This document shows, piece after piece, positions 39,801 through 53,102 of a DNA stretch of 64,000 bases. The stretch comes from Tetrahymena elliotti 4EA (lineage: Eukaryota > Ciliophora > Oligohymenophorea > Hymenostomatida > Tetrahymenidae): positions 1 through 64,000 of the forward strand of contig JH720375.1 of assembly GCA_000231825.2 (NCBI GenBank), in the 5' to 3' direction. A program made the translations under genes and the position numbers. The notes under the pieces were generated by a model, which saw only the letters and a program-made list of their open reading frames with translations, searched no databases and was not told the DNA's origin. Each line of letters starts with the position of its first letter. The first letter of the stretch is position 1.

Positions 39801-42800
39801 GGCACAAAATAATACAAGTCCTATTCAAATGTAGTAAACAGCTATATTTTAAAATTAAGATAAGAATTCAAATATTCTCAATTAAACTGACTCTAAAGTT
39901 GAAAGCAACATAATTAATACTGTTAATGAAGTGTAATAAATACATTATTAATTTAAAGGTTATTTAGGAATTTTAACAAAACTTATAATAGGGATGAAAA
40001 CTATAAATCATAATAATTAGATGATAAATTAGAAAAATAAGCTTAATGGAGCAGTACAAAAGAAACAAAGTAAACAGACGATTTCAATTTAAAAGAACAA
40101 AACCCTTCTTCAATTTCTAAAATAAGAACAAAAAGAGTTGATTCTGAAGTTATTTCTGAATCTAACTATATTGAAGAAGGTAATTCAAATATTCAGCAGA
40201 CATAAAAAATTAAATTAAATCCTCATAATTCTACGTTGTTATAAGGTAAATATTTTCAAAATTTATTTCAAATCTTTATTTTATCAAAATATTTTTACAA
40301 ACTCTTATTTTAAAAATGAAAAATATTTTTATGGTTTGTAAAGAACAATAGTTGAAGCAGTAAGCCTAGAAAAAAGAAGAATAGTAAATAGATGTAAAAA
40401 ATAAAGAATTAAATCTTGCGGAAAGTTCATTGAAACCTTAAAGTTAAACTTTTATTGATGTATCTCTCGGACCTAATTAAACAAATTTTTTCAATATGAC
40501 ATTCAAGTAAGATTCAGAAAGGGTTGTGAGGAGAATGAGTTATTGGAATATGAAAGTAAACACTTAAAGAGAAATATAAATTCCTTAAGAACCTTAAGAA
40601 AATGAGTAGCAGATTTTGGATAAAAATGATAGAGAAAAAAATAGGAAATCTTCAAATTTTAATAAAGATAAGAGTGATAGTAATAATCAATTTATCAATG
40701 ATATTCTTTCTCATGAAACCAAATCAATAAATGGTGACATGTAGAAAGATTTACAGACTTTTAATTAAACTGAGAATCATTTATATACTAATGCATCTTT
40801 GGATCTTTAATCAAATTTTACTAAAAGTAAAATACTCATGGGAGATCTGCTCAATATAAGCGATAGCAAATCTCTTCCATAAATACCTATTAATTAAGAA
40901 GAAATAAATGGTAACAATCTATTATGTGTTTTTGATATTAACAGGTTTGATGATGTAGAGGGTACTTATGCTTCTAAAAAAAAATCTCCTGAATTTTAGC
41001 CTATTAAGAAGAGAAATTCTTAAATATTTTAACTAGAAGATGATTTAATTCAAAATTTTGGAGGTGAAACTGAAAGAGGCTTATTGGATAATAGTTTCTT
41101 AAATGAAAGTTCTGATAAAAACTCTAAACTGAATGGAAAAACAAATCAAGATGACAAATAGCAAAACAAAAAATTTGGCTTAGTTTTAAAATAGAATTTA
41201 ATTGGTACTGATTAAAAAGATGATATAAAAGTAGAATATTAAAATTAAATTTAAAAAAATGTACAAGAAAAACTTTAAGAAGTTTAAGTAGAATAAAATG
41301 ATAAATAAAATAATTAATTTGATTTGAGAATACCTATTTAATAAATAATTAGTGAAAAAGAATTGCAAAGTTCAGAATAAAAAATAACACCAAATCAAAT
41401 GGTTCCACCTGATTTAATTAACTATAAAAAACTACCTGTTTAAAAGAAATAAGTTACTCACTCTACATCAATTGAATTAAATTAGGGTAAACCACTTGGT
41501 AATTAGCTTTAGAATGCCAATCATAGATAATCTGTGTAGTATTTTTAAAGTAATCTTATGTTAAATAGTTTGTAAACTTAGAACAATAATTCAAAATCTT
41601 AATTTACCAATTCAAACCTTCCTTCAAATCAGCAAAGTGCTGAGTTACACCAATTAGCAAAGCTTGGAAAATCTAATAGAAATCTAATGTTTGGAAGTCT
41701 TTATAACAAAGATAAGTAGTAAAATGGGATTACAGATCAAATGGATTAGAAAGCAATAAAAAGAGAAAAGTTTTGGAAAAATGTCTAGAAGCATGGTTAT
41801 GATATGGGAGCTACAGATGTGAGCTCTCCTTTAATCTTAAAGGCTAAAAAAAAACTTGTAGAAATAAATAGTGAAGGTGATTAAGTATATGGAGTAAACA
41901 ATAAATTAAAAACCAAATCAAGTTAAAATACTATTTCATTTAGTAATTAAAATCAAGTTGAAGATAGATTCAACTTTAAGGGAGGAAAAAACTTAAAAAA
42001 AGATTACTCACCAACTTCTTCAGTATTGAGTTTAAAAAAATTAGGTACTGATTACTAAATATAAAGCCATGATAATAGCTAGATTGAATAACTAAAGTAA
42101 ATGATGTCAAATTTACTTTTAAAATTTGATGAAATGAAAGGATAGCCTTCAAGTGGATTAAATATTATGAGTAGAAAATCGATTGTATTTGATAGACATT
42201 CGCCATTAATTATGATGTAAGATTACATAGACGAAAATAAAAATAATTAAATATAGAACTCTCCACTCATATAAAAATACTAACCAAACAAACCTTAGTC
42301 TCCTTTAATACCTTAACAATATCCTCCTAATTTCAGAAGTGAGGAATTAATTAACAGTAATAATATGTACAATTAGGAATTTATACAAGAAATTATTTTC
42401 GATACAATGAAAAATTATAGCTAATACTTCCCTTAAAACAACATCCTCTATATTTCACAAGAACTTAACAAAATATCCACAGAGAAACTAAAATAAATGA
42501 AGAAATAAAAAATAAAGAAAGCTAAGGCTAGTTATCAACTCTTTAGTTCTCTAGAACATTTAAGCAAAGATTAATAATTTAAAAGACGAATTCTTAATTC
42601 CAAATTTGCTAGATAAAACTTAATACACAACGCAAGATAAGAATAAAGTGAAGAAGAATTAAATTCAGAAAGGAGTCGCTCCAACTCTGGTTCTAATTCT
42701 AAAAGAAGATCTCTTTTCTACGGAGGAGTGAATGAAAATTTTTCACATGCAGTTAACTCTTTTAAAACCCACAAACGCGCTTCATGCAGCCTACAGTCAA

Positions 42801-42883
42801 TTAATAATGTTTAATAAAATTAACCAAATTAAACATAGCAAGTAATTCCAACTTTCTAAAAGTTTTCCCATTTTAAAAACTGA
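36839..42883 (+). CDS. Voltage-gated K+ channel with cyclic-nucleotide-binding domain
   Basis: Six-helix K+ channel of the EAG/HCN/CNG superfamily that is expanded in ciliates; acts in plasma or ciliary membrane. Five exons: 36839-38226, 38656-39098, 39155-39958, 40021-40245 and 40344-42883, totalling 1799 residues. Residues about 220-430 hold S1-S5; the pore carries MVTVGYGDIYPV (TVGYGD near 432-437), predicting K+ selectivity. S6 ends in VNSIGNIFQDFFRHAQ, leading into the C-linker. The cNMP-binding fold is visible as CSIYFIQKGRVEVFI, then GKGQYFGTYGFFTG and CMEFSQFLVIKRSDFIE. After it comes the ciliate-typical zinc-knuckle-like CYGCGSKEHFFLECPSIHY. About 1100 residues of Gln/Asn/Ser-rich disordered tail follow. 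The usual Arg in the phosphate-binding cassette is not evident, so cyclic nucleotide binding is uncertain. The intron at 39959-40020 is the weakest junction. Confidence 0.92.
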
Positions 42884-43320
42884 AAATCTGAGCTTGAATC
42901 AAAGCTTAAAATTTGATAAATTTATCTTTTATAAAAAAAAATTTAAAAATATTTACTTATTTTATTTAATGTACAAAAGATTAAAGAAAAAATTATATTA
43001 AATAATGTAAATTTAGTTTTCCAAACACTATTTGTAAAATTGTCTTTTATAATATTTATAAATTAAATTTACATCTTACTTAATTAATTAATTAATAAAT
43101 GAACGAAAGAATGAATTAATGATTTCAACACATTTTTTATTATAAATTTAATTTAATTTTAAAACTCTTTATGGTTGTTTATTGTTTCTGTTTTACTTTA
43201 TTAGTCATAAAAAGGTTCAAAAAGTTTTTTACAAAAGACTATCTTGTTTTTTTGAAAAAAAATTTATTATTTTTATTAGTTAATTTTGAGAAATTTACTT
43301 AATGATTATTTCAATTTTAA
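42884..43320. other. Short convergent intergenic region between two K+ channel genes
   Basis: About 437 bp separating the 3' ends of two related channel genes. AT-rich, with TTAATTAATTAATTAA and GAATGAATTAATG simple runs near 43080-43120. Both polyadenylation regions should lie here. Confidence 0.6.
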
Positions 43321-46300
43321 TCATTATTAATGGGTTTTAGGACTGCTTTTGTTTGATAGTGAGTCTGAATTTTATATAGATAATTTTTTACTTTAATTTA
43401 TCTTTTTTATTAGAGGAGCAAACTTAACGTTGAAGATAGAATTTTTAAGAGTATCTGTTTATGATTTAGAAACAATATTTTATGATGATTTTCCAAGACA
43501 TTAATCATTTTTGTTGAGATTATAATCATCATGAAAAGTTTAAAAATTTAGTTTTTCTGATGACATCATAATGTTCTCATTATTCATGGTATTTTTTTGA
43601 GAAATACACATTGACATGACTTCGTTTTAGCTGTTGTTAACTGGCGAAGTAACAATCATATTAGAGATGATATTTACTTAAGAATTAGCATTCAGTGGAG
43701 AATTTACTATTATTGATTTCTTTTTGGGTGAGTTTTAAGTATTTTAGCTTTCCTAAAATGATTATTTCAAGATACTACTTTCTAAAAATTTACTTGGTTA
43801 ACCAGAAGTTTAGAACTTTGTAACCGTTCTTGTTAAGCCTAATTACAGTTTAAGCTTTTTCTATATCTTACTGTTTGCATTAGGTTGTATAAATGATATT
43901 TCACTTTCCATCTTATTAGAGAAATTATTTTATCTTTGTAAAATTTGGTTCCTCCTCCTTTTTAAATTAGCTAAGATTCGGTCATAATTGTACTAGGGAT
44001 AATAGAACTTAAATTACTGCATTTTCTCAAAATCATCAAATATCTTATAATTCTGATAGCCTTGCAAGTAAAATTATTGTTAATCCTAAATTTGTTCAAT
44101 ATCCTGAGGTTGAATTTCTTTTCTCTTAATTAATTTATTGCTTCCCTCCTTAATCACAGTCAGCTCAGTATTTTATTTTGGTTATTGAAATTATTCTTAA
44201 AGACCAAATTCAGATTTTTTTATTTCAGCTTAATTACTAAAGTTAAATTACTCACTGTTTTAATAGCTTTTGAATTTGGAGCTATCTTACTTTTGATAAT
44301 TAAATGTTTATTCTAAATGCTTATTTACCATCGACATTTATTGTTTTTACTCAGCATTTGAAGGAAAATTGAAGACGAAATTCTTCATATGAGATGGGTA
44401 ATTAGGATCTTTGTTAGTTTATTACAGTTTTTAATTAGGTGTGAAGCAAAAAGCTTAGTTATACAAGATGCTTTTTCTTGGTAAAGGAGTATTAGTACCT
44501 GAAATGAATGTTGATCTTTTTGAAATTTTATTTGTATTAGAAAACCCTTTTTCTTTTTATTCTTCAGCTATATTCTATTGTATTTTTTATATATTATCTT
44601 TTAACTCTATTTCTTGCTTACTTGTCCTGATTAAATTTGTAGGAGCAAGTATAGCAGCCTCATTTATTGTTCTAGCCCTGCTTCTGCTTTAACTCAAATT
44701 AATTTGGCTGTATCTCATTCTTTATTCATTTCTTGGGGAAATTTCATCAGAGGCAGTTGCTGTTTTTTCTGAAGGAACAGCTTATTTTGAAAAGCTTTAT
44801 TTTTTAAATGGAGTTAATTCAGGGCTTCTCAAATGATATTATTAGTCTCGTATTGACATTCTTTTTCTTGTTTAATAATTGGTATGATTATCATCATGCT
44901 GTTCGTCTTTTTCATAGTTATTTAGTTTTTAGATATCAATGATTAAACTTTTTTTTTCCTCTTCTCCTTCATCGTTATTTTTATTGGCGCTTATTTCTGA
45001 TGATGTTTATTATTCTTTCCCAAAACTGATATCATGGTCACTCTTCTCATCAATTTCATCATCTTAAATTTCATCTGTTTTGAATTTATCTTCTTCAATT
45101 ATTTTACTTTCACTGCTTTCTTCATAGTAATCTTCATCTTCTTCTGAGTAATCTGAAAAAGAACTTACAAATGAATAATCTTCATAATTTAAAACATTTT
45201 CTATGTAATCCTCATTTTTTTGAATGTAGTCTAAAGCTGATTCTGTGTAATATACAATATCACTTAAAGAGTTTCTGTGTCTCTTTTTAGGCCATCTACC
45301 TTTACTGCTTCGATCTGTAATATCACTTGATACATTAAAGCGAGAAATTAAATTAAATTTATTTGGAACATAATGGATGTATTAACAATCATATAAAGAG
45401 TGATCACTTTTCTTGCAAGACTAGCATTTTGTCCCTAAAAGAGTCAGATTTTTATCATTTATTAACGAATCACGAATAAAACAAAACTTTTCATAATCTT
45501 CTTATAAATTATGTTGCCTCATTAAATCAATAAAATCCTACCTATCAATATAAAGCAACTTACAAAAATCTTTTGATTTGACAATAAATTTGTGGGGACT
45601 ATCAGTAAAAAAAGACTCAAAACCAAATGATTCTCCCACTCCTATTGTTTTAATCTTTTTGAGGGTCATAAAATTTTGTTAATCATATTACTTTTAATTT
45701 ATGCTGAATTTCTTTTATGAATTATTCTATGAACCTTAATTTTATTCTATCATTTAACTATTTTCATTTTCATCATTATTATTTTCGTTGCTAATATTAG
45801 AAAAAGGAAAGTGATAGATATCAAATTCTCCTTTTTCAACAAAAAAAACAACTCCTTTTCTACTTTCAGGTCCTTGGCTACAAACAATAGTCTAATTAGG
45901 TGTAGCTTTAAATTCTTTGATAATATGAATAATTTTTTAAATAAAAAAATCACTGAAGTAATGGGTCAATAAGCTTGTCTCATGAATGATTGTTTTATTT
46001 GCTTAAAAAAGAAGCTCCTTTCTTAGATGATCACTTAGCTGGGAAATAATTTGCTATTCCTTTTCAATTTGAGTTTCATTCCATTCTTTCCAATAATATT
46101 CTAAGTATTCTCTTATCTCACTCTATAAGTTACGTTAGATATTTTTCTCTCTCATGTACTAGCTTATTACTAGCATATTTTCTTTTCTTTTAGCATTTTC
46201 CTGATTTAACTCATTCAAAATACTACCTATACTATTGATAGCATAAGCAAACACACCACAAGTAAGCATCATACCTATCATACTTGTCACTTCTTCAGTA

Positions 46301-47505
46301 TCATTCTAAGGAACAGTATCGCCATAACCTACAGTAATCATAGTAACTGATGCATAGTATTATGATCTAATATACTGAGTTGCCCATGGTTAGTTTTAAA
46401 GATTATATGCTGTTATCCATGTAGTAGATAATCCACTATTCTTACCCACAAAGAGCCAAATGCAAGCAAAAATATGAGAAACTATCAAAACAAATACTAG
46501 CAACTTTAAAAGCTATAACATGTTAAGCTATTTTCTTGTCACTTAAAATTACTCTTCAAGTTTAGTTAATAATTTACTAATTCTCATTCCTTTAATAAAA
46601 TAAAGCAGTAAAACTATAGTCTCTAAAATGCAAAACATAACATATATCTGGTATGAAGTTGTGTAATGTGAAAAGCTCTTCTCCTATCCTATTTTTAGAT
46701 GCCATCTGTGCAGTTCAAAAATGAGAGCCTATAAAGTTAAGATGTCCACGAATCCATATTTAAAAAAATACTTTTTGATAATATCTTTTCTTTTTTTAAC
46801 AAGTCTACCTCTTTAATAATACCCAGTATTAGCACATATAACCATATCTATAGATTACAAAATAATAAAAACTACCATCAAGGTATAATTATCACCCGCA
46901 TAAGTAGATATACTGTCATAAATATCTGTAATTCTTACTGAGCAAAGGAAGCTTAAAATGAGAATTTTTACACACATAGCAAAATCCCAAATAAGCTTTA
47001 AAATTGAATTAGGATCTATAATTGGAATATTCCCAAAGGTATATTAAATGGACTATTTAATACAAGTGAAATTAAAATTTTATTGTATCCCTCTAAATAT
47101 CTAAAAGGTATTATTTTATTAGTGCTATTTATTCATTAAAGATTGCAACTTTTTTAACTTTCTCATTTGACTTACTTAGGCTTCATGGATAAATATAGGA
47201 ACTTGATGATTTGAATTATTTTCTTTTTCTTGATTAAAATTAACATTTTTTTCTGAGATATCTCCAACTAAATTATAATGGTATTACTCCAGCTTGTAAA
47301 ACCTTCTAGTAGGAAGTTTTTCAATTAAATTCCTGATTCTTGTCTTAAGTTTTACATTCTGTATCAGAGATTTAATACTTATTTTGTCATTTCTTTCGCG
47401 TTCTCTATCATAAAAAGTGTACTATTTCCTAAAAGAAAAATATTTTAAGTTTTCCTTATCTTTCTTTTCTTTATTTTAGGTGTTACTCATAAATATAGAA
47501 GACAT
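43321..47505 (-). CDS. Voltage-gated K+ channel with cyclic-nucleotide-binding-like domain
   Basis: Second channel of the same superfamily as the gene at 36839, lying tail to tail with it. A single uninterrupted exon of 1394 residues, ATG 47505-47503, TGA 43323-43321; the neighbour has four introns. S1-S4 lie at about residues 165-330, and the pore has SVTMITVGYGDTVPQ (TVGYGD near 391-396). S6 reads GVFAYAINSIGSILNELNQE. The C-linker begins MREKNIQRNLQSEIREYLEY. The cNMP-binding fold has VVFFVEKGEFDIYHF, GVGESFGFESFFTDS and the zinc-knuckle-like CQSCKKSDHSLYDCQYIHY, but lacks a clear Arg cassette and carries an Asn/Gln-rich insertion between its strands. The C-terminal 600 residues are acidic, then Gln/Ser-rich and disordered. 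It may form homotetramers or mix with related subunits. Confidence 0.93.
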
Positions 47506-48485
47506 TTATTAATCTATGAGTTTAAAATAAGATTTTATCTAATAGTTTGAAAAAATACTTTAGTATAAATTCTACTTTTATACTAAATTGTTTAATAAAT
47601 GAATGAATGAATAAATAAATAATAAAGAGTTTAATTAACTCTTACTTTTTAATATATACTGATAAATAATCAAATAATTATAATAATTCAAAGCAGTAAT
47701 AACTGCCAATTATACTTATTAAATAAATGTTTTTCTAATAGTATAAATTCACAAATAAATAATAAAAATGTGCCATATTTTTTATTAATACAAAATCTAA
47801 TATTATTATTAGTAAATAGGGTTTGTTAAAAATATAATCATATAATGTGATAAAAATATATGATTTAAATTAATTTGATTTTATAATTATGAATTTATTG
47901 AGTAAAAAATAATTTTTAACATTCTTTTAAAAAATACAATTTATCTTATGGCATTTATTTAAAGATATAATTTATTACGATTTTATAATTATGAATTGAT
48001 TGTATAAAAAAAAGATTACATCTCTTGATGATAAATTATAGACTAAACTTAATCTATAATTATATGCCTTTAAGGTAGAATTAATTAATAGAATAAGAAT
48101 TTTGTTAATTTTTAACATTTGTTTCAAAAAGACAATATATCTATTTATATTTTAAATTTGATTAAAAAAATAATTAAGTAATTTAATTTTTACTTACTCA
48201 AAATATTTATTATTTTTATTATTAATCTTACTTGATTTTATTTTTCATATACTCTATTAAAAATCTATGAATTGTGTGATAAGTATATGAAAATCTTTGA
48301 AATAAATATCCTACAATTTTTTAATTTCAAATAGATAGATATATTTACTGTTTTTGAAAACAAATATTTTTGATTAATAAAAATATTAAAGCTATTATCT
48401 TTAAAAAGCATTTGTTTATTTAACTATGTTGATTGAATTATTTATTTAATTAATTATTTATGAATTGAATATTATTTTAATTTGA
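47506..48485. other. Intergenic, two minus-strand genes
   Basis: About 980 bp of extremely AT-rich DNA holding the channel promoter and the 3' end of the SP-RING/Ulp-like gene. A stretch resembling TTATAATTATGAATT occurs twice (about 47880 and 47970). No gene seen. Confidence 0.6.
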
Positions 48486-51332
48486 TCAATATTAATTATA
48501 ACGATTAAATGAAGAACTGTTATTGAAATTCTAGTTTTTATTATAAGAATTTTAAAATAAGTTACTATTTTGTCTATTTAAGTTACTTTCTTTACTCATA
48601 TTGTTATTTAAGCTGTTTAACCCATTAAGCAGTATACTTTTTGTATTATTATTATTGCTTTATAAAATGTAATCTTTACTATCTTGTCTATTTAATAAAG
48701 AGTTATATAACCTTTAGGATGATTTATTTAATGACCCATTATTAGCATTATTTAAATTTTTATCTAAATGTAAATTAAATTAAGGGTGAAAGCTGTTCTA
48801 ATTTTAATGATTCTTGAATTAGTCATCTATTATTTATTATTACATCTTTTTTAAAGAAAATTTCTCACTTAGTCCCATTTTTTCGAGCAATTAATTATGA
48901 AATCTATGATTATACTCATCTATAAGCTGCTTATACCTAGAATAAAATTAAAGTTTTGCAGATAATCTCAAGATATTAAATGAAATTACATCAAAGGATT
49001 ATACTAGTAGTAATACCAAAGTAGCTATTGGAAGGCTTATTAATTTTTTTCAGCTTCTTCTTTTTCAATTATCTTTTAAGAAATAAATTAATTAATTTGA
49101 ATTTTTATAATGAAAATAATAATACTGGATCAATATGGTTTATTCCATATTTTCTATCTTGTCCTATTTTGCGATATAGATCATTTCTAAATTTATCTAA
49201 AATATTGTACATTTCCTATCCACTAAGCAAGATGGATTGATTTTTGGGTGTATTTGGTTACATGTAATCTAGTTTATCTAATATTACATTAAATTTGTTA
49301 ATGTCTTCTACATACTCCTTGGCTAGATCTTTTTAAGGGTTATTTACTTCATATAATACATTTTATCTCACTTTTTCTAGTAAATTTACAAGTTCATCTC
49401 TTGATAGCTAAACCATTTCATTATCTTCTTTATTATTTTATGGCTATGGGACATAAGGTTATTAAATTTAATTCCTTTAACTAGGCTATTAAGGCTATTA
49501 TGGAGTTTGTAGATTCTTAAGTTAATAAAAATTAATAAATATTTAAACATTAACATTTTTCAACTTTAAAAAATAAAATATTTATAATTTTACAATATAA
49601 TTCAAAGAAGGGATGAAATCTTTTTGACTAGGAGTCCTTATACTTCTTTTTGATATCGTTTGGTTTATAGCAATCTCATTATTGGAAGGCTATTGTATGA
49701 ATGATATAGATTTATAAGGAGTAGGTTCTTTTTATTAAACTGAAGAGAATTAAACTGTTTGAGTTTTTTACAGTGAAATAGAAGGAGTTTTTTGTAAGCT
49801 TGGTTCCTTTTTAGGTGGAGTTTTTTTTCTAAATTGAATATTATTTTTTTCTATATATCTTTGTGTGCATTTTAAAAGTAACCACTTTAGAGAAGCAGTT
49901 TCTGATTTAAAAGAATCTACTCCTTCTTTAGTGATTTCATTCAAATTAGAAAAATCTTTTTCAACAAGAAGATGGTAGTAGAATAAAAAAATAAGATTGC
50001 CACTAAATTGCACTTCATTCTAATTAGCTATTTCGAATGCATGTAAAAAATTAATTTAAGGTTCAAAATTTATAATCTTAGAAAATAAAAACTTAGCAAT
50101 TAGATTTGTCCTTTCTAAATTCAAATAATTAAAAGCTGTAGCAGATTTATCTTTTATTTTATAAATAACCTAAGTCCATACTCCTTAATCCAAGAAGAAC
50201 AATGTTATAAATTCCCATTTTTCAGCATAGTTAGAGCCAAGAGCATGCTCATATCCATCAATATATTAAAAATTACCTGTTTTAGCACTTTCATCAAAAT
50301 TCTACATATTTACTCCAATATAAAATATTTTCCATTTATATCTATCCTTTAGATTTTAATTTTGCATATAAGCCATAAGAAATCTCATAGTATCTACAGT
50401 CACCTCATTCTTAAATATCATCTAGTATAAATCGCGAAAACGTACCTCCATATTATATCCGATAAATGCAGTTTCCTTTTTGATTTAAAAAGATTATTTT
50501 AAGCATAATGAACAAGAAATCAACTCAAATTTAATCCATAAAAATTAAATAAAACTTTTCAATAAAAAAGCTTGCTTGATTGCTTGAATTTATTTTATTT
50601 TTTGAGCAAGAATAATTTTTTTTAAAATGAATAAATTCAAATAGAAAAATGATTGATTTGATAATGAGATTTTCTATCATATCAGCCAAAGATGAAGATT
50701 AGTTTAAAACTTGATTGAAATTAAATATTTTATGATTGATTTGATATAAATTTTAAATATTTTAATTTAATTGAAGAAAGCTAATAATATTAAATTACTT
50801 AAAAATCTGCTGGCCATTCATTTTTGTAAATTTCTATGAGGGTGTTATAATCTTAAATAGTAAACTCTTAAATATTAGGCACTATAGAGTCTTTGTTTTC
50901 TTCTTCTGGAAAATCTACCATACTAAGATGGTTTCTAGATTTATCAAAAACAGGATCCCATTTACCATTTTTGAAAACTGTAATTTTTTTAATTGATGGG
51001 TTCTTTAGATATGAATCATCAATTACTTTTTACAAATTTGAATCCAATAAAAAGGCGTTTAAATAAATAGGAGTATTGCAGTATTAACAATTAAATCTAA
51101 AATTTCCATTATATTCTGCATCTTTAGTAAATTTTTCTACTAAATCCTCTTATGAATAAACACATTCTAGTATTAAACATTTTGGATTTCTATATGGTAT
51201 AACTTTAACATTATCTTTTATTACAGAGCATAAAAAGCTTTGTTAGTCCTTTTTCTTTGAAAAAAATTAGTTTTAAATATCTTTAGATGGTTTCAAATAA
51301 GATATAAATCCTTTTATTTTATCTTATGACAT
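48486..51332 (-). CDS. SP-RING-like plus Ulp1-like fusion protein, both domains degenerate
   Basis: Five exons: 51332-50799, 50475-49594, 49515-49126, 49072-48990 and 48936-48486; phases close to 779 residues. Residues 44-105 resemble a MIZ/SP-RING finger (SUMO E3 ligases): C52-x-I54-x-x-C57 and C82-x-x-C85, where the family has C-x-H-x-x-C, so the zinc-binding His is Ile. Residues about 195-350 resemble the Ulp1/SENP (C48) fold: the HW slot is V277-W278, the Asp slot is N294 (17 residues later, as in Ulp1), then Q330 and S336 in the Gln-6-Cys spacing (QNEVQFSGNLIFLFYYHLL). All three catalytic residues are replaced, so no protease activity is expected. A Pro/Gln linker (QTPQQPQQPSQ) leads to a coiled coil and an Asn/Ser-rich tail. 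A SUMO-binding or scaffold role is inference. The 323-nt first intron joins the two domains; if it is wrong, these are two adjacent genes. Confidence 0.7.
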
Positions 51333-53102
51333 CTTGAAATGAAATTTATTTTAATCAATTCTATTTATATTTATTCCAATAAAATATTTGCTTGGCTTGT
51401 TTGTTACCTTTAAAGAATGACAATTATTACTATCTATTTTAGATATAACTAATTTCTAAATTCTTTATTCTTAATTAAGCACTGATCAAATAAATTATGA
51501 TGAAAAAAATCTTATTCCTTTAAACCATGTAGTAATATTTTTATAACTTTTTAGCAACCAAATAAAATGAATTTAAACATTCAAAAAATAAAAATTAATT
51601 TTAGTAAAATAATTATAAAAAGATGCTAAAATAACCTCAATCAAGTTTGTTTTATCATCAAAAGAGCATTTAAATTTTATTAAAATTTATATTATTTTAA
51701 ATAAAAATAGTTTCGTTTGGTAAGTTTTACTAAAAAATTTGATTGACTTACAAAACAATAAACAATTAAGTTAATTATTGGAAAAAAAGGTTATTTATTT
51801 TAACTAGGAGAAAATATTTATGCTGAAAAGATGCTTTCTATTTTTGAATAATCTCTAATAACTTTTAAAATAAAAAATTTGATAATTAAATTTAAAAATA
51901 CCTGCATCTTTTAGTAAAATTTGAAAGAGGGTATTTTATGATGAAGAAGTCAAAAAAATAGAGATGAAGAACTAAATTAAATTAGCTTAATTATCCAATA
52001 AATATGTATCTTACATATGTTTAATCTCTAAAATGTGATTTAGCATAATTATTAAATTACATTTTTTTGGGATTTTATGGTTTTTTTACTTGCTAACAAT
52101 ACTATTTTAATTGATATCTTAATGAGTAATTATTTCTATTTAAAAAATATTTAATTTTTAGTGGCTTAGTTTATGTAAATAAGGAATTAAATTATAAATA
52201 TTTGTTTTTTTAATATTTAATTTGTGGATATTAACTCTACATTTAAATCATGGTGGGCAATTTTAATTTTTGCATATGAATGATTTATTTCCAAATATCT
52301 TATCTAATATGATTTCTATTCAAAAAAACCTATTCCAAAAACATTTATTTAACAATATTTAGATATTTTAATTGTTATTTTGAACTTTTTGCTTATTGAG
52401 AACATAAAAATATGAATATCTACACTTTATTTTTTCTATTTTTTATCATAAAATATCAATTCAAAATTACAATTATTTGATTTTTAAAGTAATTATTAGC
52501 TTTTTACTAAATAACTTTGAACTTTCATGCTTTTTGTTTAGTGATCCTAGGTATGTTTATGCATAAGTTGATAATAATAATAATAATAATAAGCAACCTT
52601 TTTTAAATAATAGTTTTCAAATAAATAGAAAAATGTTATCTGTTTTTTTAAAATAAGATTTGTTTTAAAGGTGGTGAACATGTGAAATTACTTGATCTAT
52701 TTTTAGATTTAGAACTAATTTATAATTATAAAATAATAAAAACTATCTGCTTCTCTTAATAAATTAATTACACAATACTTAACTAGCGATTAAAAGTAGT
52801 ATCTTTAATTAGAGGTGAAAGAGAAGTTAAGTGATTAAGAAATTTGCAAATATTGATCTCTAAAGTTAAAGGAATTAATAACACCTTATCTTATCAATTT
52901 TAATTGAAAGAAAGAAAAAAAAACATTACTCGAAGATATTTAATTTCAAGTTTTGGGATCAGGTATGATCTAATAAGATTGTAATTAGTAAAAAAATAAT
53001 TAAAAAAAATTAAAAAATAATCAAAACTTAGATTTTATCAGTAGATAAATAAATAGATCAACCAATAACAATAATTTTTAAAGGTAGAAATATATTCATT
53101 GC
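51333..53102. other. Divergent intergenic region
   Basis: About 1.77 kb between divergent gene starts. AT-rich, with an AAT/ATA run near 52568-52592. A possible extra 5' exon of the kinase-like gene (ending near 52960 at TTTTGGGATCAG before GTATGA) could not be confirmed. Confidence 0.5.
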
